A DNA stretch of 64,000 bases, from assembly GCA_011503125.2 (NCBI GenBank), contig WWBZ02000022.1, positions 2,604,001 to 2,668,000 on the forward strand, read 5' to 3'. The notes under the pieces are model-generated. The model worked only from the letters and a program-made list of their open reading frames with translations, was not told where the DNA came from and searched no databases. This DNA comes from Botryosphaeria dothidea (lineage: Eukaryota; Ascomycota; Dothideomycetes; Botryosphaeriales; Botryosphaeriaceae). This document shows, piece after piece, positions 55,248 to 64,000 of the stretch (positions within the stretch are counted from its first letter, which is position 1; the number at the start of each line of letters is the position of its first letter). The position numbers and the translations under genes were made by a program.

Positions 55248-57710
55248 ATGCAGCAGGACAATGGCCAGTCCTCTATCTTGCGCCTCGACATCCATGGCGA
55301 ACAAGCATGCAACGAGTGCAAGCGCAGGAAGGCCCGCTGCGACAAGGCCCTCCCCCAATGCGGGCCCTGCACCAAGAATAGGCGCCATTGCCTGTACGAG
55401 AAGCACAGCAAGACTCCGTTGACGAGGAGGTATGCATTCCGCCGCGGCCAAGCCCAGACGACAAGTCAGAATGCTGATCGGGCCACAGATACCTCACCGA
55501 GGTTGAAGAACGCCTGCGACTCACCGAAATCCGAGCCAGGGAAGCTGAAAGACGCGCCCAGCTCGCCGAATACCGCCTGAGAAGCCTGCCATCCTCAGAG
55601 CAACCGCTTTCGAATCCGAACACTAGCCTGTTCGAGTCCTCGGCCCGCGATATCCAAACGAACACTCCTGCTCCCGTACCTACCGATGCGCTCGCCTTTC
55701 CGACAGCAGTGACATCACTCAATCCATCGGTTCAAGTTGCAGCGCCAGGCCAGGCTCCAGACATTTATGAGCCACAGCAAGGCTTCGCAGATAGCTCGTC
55801 TGGCCCGGAAGTGGAGCAAGGTATCACGTTGGAGGCGCCACCGAATACTTCCGGCGATTTTAGCTGGGACGAACAGACGCCGGATACACTAGTGGAAGAC
55901 GACGATGCGCAGAGTGCGCTGGATAGCAAGGGCGATGATGACCGCGTCGTTGATGGGATGGCCTCATTGAATGTCGAGGATGCAGACTCAGGTTACCTTG
56001 GACACACTTCTGGAGCTGCCATGCTGCGTCTTCTTCTCCCAGGTGCCGAGCATCGTCGGACTCCTCGAGGCGATCATAGGAGACAGGCTTTGGCTGCTGA
56101 AAATGCTGCCGTGGTGTCTTCGTCCTCTGATGCTTGGGTCTCCACTCCTCTTTGGAACACCGTCAGGTTAATGAACATCGATCTGGATGCTATGATCGAC
56201 GCCTACTTCAGACAGTTCCATGTGAGCTACCCTCTGGTCCACGAACCAACATTCAGGGCCCAATACGCCCAAGTTATTCCCCGTCCACATGGATCCAGCT
56301 GGAATGCCTTAGCCTACATGATCGCCACCATCGGCGCCTATACCAGCACCAATGTACCTGCTGCTGTCCATAAGACATTGTTTAGCGCAGCGAAGTCCAA
56401 CGTCTCCATCCATAGCCTGGAAACCGGCAATCTGACCCTCGTTCGTTGCCTGGCACTGATGCACAACTATCTTCAAAAGACGAATAAACCGAACAGTGGA
56501 TATAACTACCTCGGCCTTGCTTTGCACATGGCCATGGGGCTCGGCCTGCACAAAGAGTTCCGTGGATGGGATATCTCGCCGCTTGAGATGGAGTGTCGTA
56601 GGAGGGTCTGGTGGAGCCTATTTTCATTCAGCATTGGAGCCCACATCACTTTTGGACGGCCTTTAGCTTGGCCGCAGAATGGTGTTGATGTTGCCCTGCC
56701 CCTGAACATCGACGACCGAGTAAGTCTTGAGTAGCATTGACTCCTTGAGTGCTTCCGTCTGACAGTAACAGGATCTGACAAACCTCTCTCGGACACCGCC
56801 GTCTGAGGTTGAGCACGTAACTATCTACAGCGCAGTGATATTCCAATCCAAATTCCATCTGGCCACAAATCAGATTTACTCGCGAGTAATCCTTGCACCA
56901 GCGCCATCTGCAGCTGAACTTCTTCGTCTCGATGATCTCCATATTGGAGGGTGGATTTCGTCCGTTCCATCTTGGTATCGCGAGGATGCGGAGATACCAG
57001 AGAAGTGTCGCCTGTCTCATCAAATCATGTGGGGACGGCTGCGTAATTTCCGCATCATTATGTACAGACCATACGTTATCCGGAGAGCATTGCTCGCTCG
57101 TGCCAAATCCACGAAGACGGAATCACCTGAGGCTGAAGCCGCTTATGAACGTTGCTTGTCGGACGCGAAGCTGACTATCTCTGCTTTCTCGAAATTCTGG
57201 TCCGAGAATACGCCCACTCGCGTTGGAGCTTGGTATACATTGTAAGTCCATGTACTCATATCACTTTGGTAGAGATGCTGACTGTTTAAAAGATACCTTC
57301 TCTTCCAGGCCTCTTTAATCCCGTGTGTTTGCCTTCGCAACGAACCTGCCGCTCCGCAGGCCATGGACTGGCGCGAACAAATCCAAAAGGTTCTTGACAC
57401 TTGCCGCTCTATGATTGCCGCAAATCCTAGTGCGCAGGAGTGTCACGATGTCATCCTCCGCCTGTGTGGTCCTTTCGTCCAGGGTCCGCGCTCGGATGCA
57501 ACCCCTATTACCACATTCCCAGGATCACCAACCCGGGAGTCCCCACAGAGTCAAATCAATTCCATCTATCCCATGATGTGGCCCAGCAACACGAATGAGA
57601 TTGATCTTGTAATGAATGATGGAGCTTGGACAGACATTCTCGGTGATTTCGCAGATCCCATGACTGGCGGAGCTTCTACCGGCAACGCCGAGGACTTTCA
57701 GTGGACTTGA
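55248..57710 (+). CDS. Zn2Cys6 transcription factor with Fungal_trans domain
   Basis: Four exons (55248-55429, 55489-56719, 56772-57241, 57293-57710) give 766 residues. The introns are 59, 52 and 51 bp and every phase closes. The DNA-binding cluster has six cysteines at 21, 24, 31, 38, 41 and 48 (CX2CX6CX6CX2CX6C). After intron 1 a coiled-coil linker follows (YLTEVEERLRLTEIRARE, then AERRAQLAEYRLRSL), as expected for a dimer. The Fungal_trans domain begins near MIDAYFRQFHVSYPLVHEPTF and includes the GLHKEF and WWSLFSF-type segment. The C-terminus is acidic, a plausible activation region. Such factors usually control their neighbours; here these are a sugar porter and two polyol/sugar oxidoreductases. 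Inducer and target site are inferred, not shown. Confidence 0.93.
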
Positions 57711-57877
57711 GACTCGAGGATTGGCTACTTATGCAATAATACCAGAAAGAAAAAAGATTGTTGAGATATATCAGATTCAGAATCTTGTATATACTGTAAA
57801 AGGAAAAACATCACACGTACCTTGGTCTTCCTCTGCGCCCTCATGCAGGCCTTCCATAAGAAACAGGACAACGATCA
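57711..57877. other. Short tail-to-tail spacer between regulator and transporter
   Basis: The regulator and the transporter end 167 bp apart on opposite strands, so their 3' UTRs probably overlap. AT-rich. Confidence 0.6.
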
Positions 57878-59559
57878 TCAGGCCACCTCAATATGCTCAG
57901 TCCTTGCTCCCGCCTTCGCTGCTTGCTGGTCCTTCTTCTCGATCTTCTGCACATCCGGAACCGCTCCCGGCCCATCAAACAGCTCTGCGACCTCTTCCAG
58001 GCTTCTTCCCTTCGTCTCGGGGAAGAAGACATACGTGACGGCCAGGAATACGGCCAAGAAACAGCAAAATACGATGTAATACTTCCACCCGATATTCTCC
58101 ATGCCGATTGGGTTCACAAAGGCCGCAATGACCAACGACACGTAGATGCTCAGCAGCTCGCAGGTGATGCCCTTGCTCCTCAGACTGTACGGCCACAGCT
58201 CGGTCGGGTAAGACATCAAGAGCGGCGTGTACGCGATGTCGTAGTGGAAATAGAAGGCAAACAGGCACACGACAACGACGATGCCGGCAGCGCGGTTGCC
58301 CGTGTCGTTGTTGACGGCGCTGCACGCCGTCCAGACGATGTACGACGCCAGCATGCCCACGCCGGACCAGATGAACAGCGGGCGCCGGCCGATCCGGTCC
58401 ACCAGGATGGCGGCCGAGAGCGCGGCGCCGAAGTTGAAGATCTGGAGCAGCCCGTTGATCAGGGTCTGGTCGAACGAGTCGGTGATGCCGATGGTGTCGA
58501 GGACGAGGGTCAGGTAGTACGACACCACGCCGATGCCATTCCACTGCGCGAAGGCGCCCAGGCAGACGGAGATGAAGAGGCGCTTGCGGTTGCCGGGCGT
58601 GGCGACGAGGGTGGCCCAGGTGGTCGACTTGGAGGCCTGCTCGAGGCGGATGGTCGAGGCGATTTCGGCGACTTCGCGGATGACGAGAGGGCTGGTGTAG
58701 TCGCCGCCCGCGTGGTAGCGGGCGAGGATTTCTTGGGCTTCGGCGGTGCGTTCTTTGGCGATGAGCCATCTGCGGCGGCATTGTTCGTCAGCTTCTAGTT
58801 CAGGTAAGAACGAGTGTGTGCTGTCCCTGAGAGGCTACTACCTTGGGGACTCCGGGAGCCAGTAGATGAACAGCAGTTGCACTACTGGGTAGCCAGCCTG
58901 CAGGATCGTCGGGATCCGCCATGACCAGTTGTTATCGTGCGCTTCGGTCCCAAACGTTGTCCAGCTCGCCAGGATGGCACCGAGATAATACATTGTCCAG
59001 TACGCACTCGTGTACTTTCCACGGTGGGTTGGATACGCCAGCTCAGCGATCAATAGCGGTGCTGGCTGCACGACAAACATTCCTCCGGCACCGACGACCA
59101 AGCGACTGACGATAAACTGTGCCAGCGTCGTGGAAGTGGCTTGGATGATGGTTGCGACAATCACGATGACGAGCCCAAAGACGAGCACAGTTTTGCGGCC
59201 GAGGATGTCGCTGCAGACACCCACTACTGGAAGAACGACAATGGATCCGATGGACTGGGCGGCATTGACGGTTCCGAGGAGCGCGCCTTCTGGCTCGCCG
59301 AAATATGACTTCCATTGCTTCAGTGACTGGAGACCGTTCATTAGAGAACCTGCAAACCATGTTCAGTCGATGGGGCTCGAGTAAGAGAGGGACAGTCCTG
59401 TGGTGTTCTCTTACCATCATAACCGGCGACTGCGGAGGAGAGCAGCGGAACGAGGAGGATCAGGTTCAATCGGAGAAGATGGGACTGTTGGAACCAGTAC
59501 TTGGAAGTCTTTGGCAGGACTTCAGCCAGGGTGGCGCCTACGATGTCTTCGTCCCTCAT
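57878..59559 (-). CDS. MFS sugar transporter (fungal lactose-permease/hexose-porter type)
   Basis: Three exons (59559-59415, 59349-58842, 58769-57878) give 514 residues, the standard length of a 12-helix sugar porter; the introns are 65 and 72 bp with phases closed. Sugar-porter signatures are present: GYDGSLMNGLQ in helix 1 (regenerated by intron 1), DILGRKTVLVFG between helices 2 and 3, PESPRWLIAKER (regenerated by intron 2), DRIGRRPLF, and the terminal PETKGRSLEEVAELF. The WKSYFGEPEGALLGTVNAAQ loop resembles LAC12-type fungal permeases. It probably imports a mono- or disaccharide or polyol by proton symport at the plasma membrane. Genome context (polyol dehydrogenase, SDR, Zn2Cys6 factor) favours pentose or polyol uptake. 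A TATA-like element lies about 128 bp upstream of the start codon. Confidence 0.92.
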
Positions 59560-60627
59560 GTTGCAAAAGTTGGATACTTTCGGCGTCGGGTCGCCTTTAC
59601 GGACAGCGGATATTCTTCAACAGCGCATACCAGTGCACCGGGCCTGGAATTCTACGTGCATGTCAGACGGAGCAGGGAGCCCGGCATATATAGGTCTGAA
59701 TTCGACTACCGCTGAGCCGCGTCGACGAGCCGCTCCCGTAGCTGACCATCCTACCAAACAAGCAAAGCCAAGTAATTGTCCTGGTCCTTTCTCCGATGAC
59801 AGGACAGCTCAGAATCGGGGCTCGACAACAGGGCCAGAAAACCTGCTCCTACAATCGGAGCGTCGACAACCTCCTGCACACTTCCATGAGGTCGCGCCGA
59901 TCATGCCATCACGCTACCGTCTCCACACTCCTTCGTTCTCGTAACCCCAGATTCGTGAGCGGATCCCGCATCGTTCGGAGCCGGACTACCCCATGGGGAA
60001 ATGCAGTGACGACGTCGCTTCGGGCGGTCGATCATCTCAGCAGTCCGACGATGTGCCGCTGTCGCTGCTCAAGAGGGCAATTTGCTGGGGCGACTGTCGT
60101 CCGTCGTTGGGCCTCGTAGCCTTGTTTTCTGCGGAGAAGAAAGGCCGAGGTGAGGCCGACGGAGGGGAGAGGGGTCGTGGTTCGGATATGCGCCGACCCC
60201 GCCCGAAATGCTGCGGCTGCGGAGGCGCGGGATCGTTGCGGGTGGCGGGCCTTTGTCGCCCCTGGACCGCGGCTGCTGGGCGCCTATTGGAGAGGTTGAG
60301 GGTCGCCCGCCGTCGGGAGATGGTGATGGTGGCCGAATCTCGGAAATTGATACGTTGATGGCGGTGACTCCGGTTGCGACTGGTGCTCGTGATGGACTGG
60401 AGGTTGACGGAAATTTTGACTCGAACCAGCTTGGAGAAGTCTGTGGAAACCTGCTGTTGTTTGCGACCAGGCTGGCATCCAATGCGCAGTCTCATGGGCA
60501 TTTGGGCTGTTGACAAGATGGTATTACGACTCAATTCATCACTTCATTAATCTCCCACAAGCGAAGCCGTCACATCCTCAAGGTCATATATATTAGTTTT
60601 CTCTGTCCAGTTTCCTCATCATGAAAG
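59560..60627. other. Transporter promoter and 3' flank of the polyol dehydrogenase
   Basis: No supported gene. The GC-rich middle (60100-60350) has open frames on both strands without family resemblance. Confidence 0.5.
59686..59692 (-). promoter_or_regulatory. TATA-like element upstream of the sugar transporter
   Basis: TATATAT-type sequence on the minus strand, about 128 bp before the transporter ATG, in otherwise GC-rich sequence. A plausible core promoter of a regulated gene; not tested. Confidence 0.35.
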
Positions 60628-61917
60628 CTACGCCAGCAGAGGTTGCTCAACTCCAGCGATGACGACCTTGAACACGCCTTCTTTTGCTGCCTTTACCAAC
60701 TCGAATGCCTTCTCTGCTTCTTCGAACTTGTATCTGTTGGTAACCAACTTCTTGACCTGAACTTTGCCTGACGACACGAGGTTGACGGCTGCCGGATATA
60801 CGCCAGCTGAGTATCGAATTGAACCCTTGATGTTCAGTGCTCGGATGCACGCCGTCGTGATGGGGAACAGAACGTTCTGCCAACATCATCAGTCAAATCA
60901 ACGTACGGATGATGTCGAAAACTTACCTCCTTGCCCATACCGGCCTGCACATAAGTGCCGCCTTTCCTTGCAGCATACACTCCAGACTGAATACACGGCT
61001 CTGCCCCCGTGCACTCCAGCACCACATCAGCACCCTCCCCGAGACCCAACTTCTCTTTCAGTATCCCGGCAGCAATCTCGGATTTCTCAATGGGCTCCAC
61101 GCCTTCTTTCTGGACCTGCGGGTTCAGAATTGTCTCGCTCCCCGCAAACTCCCGCGCGAAATCCAACCTCGCCTGCGAGATGTCAACGCCCACAACCCTC
61201 CCTGCCCCATACGCTTTAGCCACGGCCTGACACAGCACGCCAATAGGCCCGCACCCAAACACCAGCACCTTCTTGTTCGCCAGGTCCCCCGCCACCTTAC
61301 AGATCTGTACCGCCACGCTCACGGGCTCCACCAGCGCGGCCTCCTCCATATCAACATGGTCCGGCACCTTGTAGCAGTAATCCGCCGCAACGCTGTAATA
61401 TTTCGCCAGCGTCCCGTCCCACGGCGGCGTCGCCGCGAAGACGGTGTCGGCGCAGAGGTTGTACTCGCCGGCGCGGCAGCAGTCGCAGCGGCGGCACGGC
61501 ACGCCCGGCTCGATGGCCACGCGGTCGCCGGGCCGCAGGTGCGCGACGGCGGCGCCGACGGCGACGACGGTGCCCGAGGACTCGTGGCCGAGCACGATGG
61601 GCGACGTCAGCACGAAGTCGCCGATGCGGCCGCGCTGCCAGTAGTGCACGTCGGACCCGCAGATGCCGGTCTGCGCGACGTGCAGGAGCACGTCGTGGGC
61701 CGGGTCGCGCAGGGCCGGGACGGGGCGGTCCTCGATGGCGACGGATTGGATGGCGCGGAGGACGAAGGAGGGGTTCTGGGTGGGCGGGTGGGCGTTAGTC
61801 GTTGCGTCTTGTTCCTCTTTTGTTGTTTTGTTGTTGCGAAGGTTTTCTTGTTTTTCTTCGCGGTGAAAGGAAAGGAGGTCTTGCCGTCATTTTGCTTGTG
61901 TCTGTTGCTGTTGCCAT
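60628..61917 (-). CDS. Zinc-dependent polyol dehydrogenase (xylitol/sorbitol dehydrogenase type)
   Basis: This medium-chain dehydrogenase oxidises a polyol to a ketose with NAD+. Three exons (61917-61885, 60927-61775, 60628-60876) give 376 residues, all in phase. The first exon is 11 codons (MATATDTSKMT), joined over a 109-bp intron that has a GC rather than GT donor and a CGACTAAC branch. Catalytic-zinc ligands are visible as Cys50 (GICGSDVHYW), His75 and Glu76 (GHESSG). Structural-zinc cysteines are Cys105, 108, 111 and 119 (PCRRCDCCRAGEYNLC). The cofactor motif is GCGPIG, and the Asp in VVGVDIS favours NAD over NADP. The C-terminal IKGSIRYSAGVYPAAVNLVSS segment resembles xylitol dehydrogenases more than arabinitol dehydrogenases, but sorbitol dehydrogenase is not excluded. 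It is divergent from the SDR gene and likely co-regulated. Confidence 0.92.
61776..61884 (-). other. Probable GC-AG intron in the polyol dehydrogenase gene
   Basis: Between the ATG-containing exon and the conserved NPSFVLRAIQ segment there is no GT dinucleotide that could act as a donor. ACG|GCAAGA fits the known GC-donor consensus, leaves phase 0, and pairs with a CGACTAAC branch and a CCCAG acceptor. Confidence 0.7.
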
Positions 61918-62598
61918 GGTCACTTCTTTCTCTTTCGCCCCGGGTAAGATTTGAGTGTCTTCGAGAGGCTGATCTGGTCCTTAGAAGACTGCTTCTTTAA
62001 ATGAATGAAGCTCCGCTGGTGATATCAATTGGTGGCGCGATAGTGGTGTTGTGAAAACTGCAGGTCTATTATCCCTCGAGAGCTACAGCTGACAGCTCCC
62101 AGAGCCCCGACGCGTCGGACTACATCGCCCGCGTCATAGCGGGGCAGAGAACAGGTAGGAAACTTTCGCGCCGCATGCCGTAGGCAAGTGACTCGAAATG
62201 GGGAATTCAGGCGCAGAAGCCATGCCAAAACAGGAAAATCAGACGATGGAGGGTGTGGGGCGGGAGATCGTCGACCAACGGGCGGCCAGTCGCAGGGCGG
62301 GGTAAGCTCTTGCTCACTCAACACCCCCGAATTCGGGTCACGATGCCCCGCAGCCTGCTGTGCGGGTAGGTCGACCGTTGTCCGATAGCAATGTCCTGCC
62401 TGTTTTCCCTTTTTCGTCCCCTGAGACTTTTTGTCTCGCCCCACCTTCATGGTGTCAATTTTTCGGTCTTCTTGAAAAGGCATCGCGACTACGTCACTTA
62501 AAGCTTGCGTCCCATCTTCTGCAGTTCAGCTTTCTTTCCAATTGCTCCCTGAACTTCGCTTGAACTCCCTATTCTTTCCCCCCAAAACTACCGCCAAA
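61918..62598. promoter_or_regulatory. Shared divergent promoter of polyol dehydrogenase and SDR
   Basis: A 681-bp bidirectional intergenic region. It contains the palindromic CCG-N4-CGG element at 62326-62337 and five matches to the CreA consensus SYGGRG (61938-61943, 62139-62144, 62255-62260, 62297-62302, 62346-62351, both strands). About three would be expected by chance at even base composition, so CreA control is only suggested. Confidence 0.5.
62326..62337. promoter_or_regulatory. Palindromic CCCGAATTCGGG, candidate Zn2Cys6 binding site
   Basis: A perfect 12-bp palindrome with CCG and CGG triplets separated by AATT. Zn2Cys6 dimers recognise paired CGG triplets in inverted, everted or direct order, and one such regulator is encoded 4.6 kb away. 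Binding is inferred. Confidence 0.45.
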
Positions 62599-63534
<936 letters not shown>

Positions 63535-64000
63535 GAATTATACTCGCGTATCTTCGTCTTATAGTAAGAGTATACGTATCATTGAAAGGAATTTTTTTTT
63601 TTCAGGACCAAGGTCCCTGAGGCAACCACCTCAGCCCTGCGTTAATACTGCGAGGAGCACGCGTGCTATACACCAATCCCTAGCGGACCGGTGGCCGGGC
63701 TGAGGAGCGCCATAAGGCCGAGATGGGAGGCCACGGCGCCCACTACGGGGCCCGTGAGTCTCGCCTGCGGGCTCTCGGCGAGACGCCTACGAGTATATAG
63801 CTAGCCCCCCGCGAGTCCTCTAAGAGGGCCAAGGAATCGTCTGATTACTACTTTATCTATCTGACCAATTCGGCTCCCACGTGACTCCCTGTCCCTCAGA
63901 GCCTCACACTGCTATCTTTTCAAGAAATCTTCTCCACACTTTTCTCTCTTCTATATAAAGTAGAACTATTTTTTCAAAGAGCGTTCTTTTAACTTCCTAT
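63535..64000. other. 3' flank of the SDR gene, possible repeat-derived sequence
   Basis: After a T-run at 63594-63603 the sequence turns abruptly GC-rich (63604-63830), then pyrimidine-rich with TATATAAAG near 63953. It includes a hairpin (GTCTCGCC/GGCGAGAC, 63758-63784). No intact coding sequence; may be the edge of a repeat or the promoter of a gene beyond the window. Confidence 0.35.
63758..63784. repeat. 8-bp perfect inverted repeat (hairpin)
   Basis: GTCTCGCC at 63758-63765 pairs with GGCGAGAC at 63777-63784 across an 11-nt loop, in the GC-rich block after the SDR gene. Confidence 0.7.

Noticed and set aside
57893..58798. 301-codon plus-strand frame
   Set aside because: Antisense to the sugar transporter; Asp/Gly/Arg/Val-rich mirror of GC-rich coding sequence.

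Overview
This window comes from a filamentous ascomycete (Pezizomycotina), most likely a dothideomycete, although that class-level guess is weak. The evidence is eukaryotic gene architecture (short GT-AG introns of about 48-210 bp with CTNAC-like branch sites), family content typical of Pezizomycotina (a SamB-like MYND protein, a bZIP/DUF3425 factor, a Zn2Cys6/Fungal_trans regulator, a Tea4/Bud14-like SH3 protein, fungal lactose-permease-type sugar porters), GC-rich coding sequence and long pyrimidine-rich leaders. I saw no rRNA, tRNA, CRISPR array or intact transposon.

Left part (1-28.5 kb), mainly housekeeping and regulation: the 3' end of RRP5 (ribosome biogenesis, +), geranylgeranyl diphosphate synthase (-), a DCG1/hydantoin-racemase-like protein (-), a doubtful 41-residue microgene (-), the mitochondrial import chaperone TIM9 with an 8-nt first coding exon (-), a Sac7/Bag7-type RhoGAP (+), a 4.1-kb gene-free stretch, a Ser/Thr-rich GPI-type cell-wall protein (+), a bZIP-like DUF3425 regulator (-) and a Tea4/Bud14-like polarity protein (+).

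Middle part (30-50.7 kb), mainly membrane functions: three consecutive minus-strand genes encode a CSC1/OSCA-type channel, an oil-body-associated-protein (DUF1264) homologue and a CorA-like metal transporter. They are followed by a SamB/Mub1-like MYND protein (+), a very large P4-ATPase lipid flippase (+) and a Baeyer-Villiger-type flavin monooxygenase (-).

Right part (52.7-63.5 kb): a proline-rich hypothetical protein (-), then what looks like a small catabolic gene cluster. It holds a Zn2Cys6 activator (+), an MFS sugar porter (-, tail to tail with the activator), a zinc polyol dehydrogenase of the xylitol/sorbitol type (-) and an SDR of the L-xylulose/mannitol/sorbose reductase type (+). 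The two oxidoreductases are divergent and share a roughly 680-bp promoter holding a perfect palindromic CCG-N4-CGG element, the kind of site a Zn2Cys6 dimer binds. I infer a pentose/polyol uptake and interconversion module; the exact substrate cannot be read from sequence.

All exon boundaries were worked out by hand from splice consensus, reading frame and family conservation. Most multi-exon models close exactly in frame. The uncertain ones are flagged: the first intron of the bZIP gene, the N-terminus of the GGPP synthase, the start of the OBAP gene, the hypothetical at 52.7 kb and the microgene at 7.1 kb.
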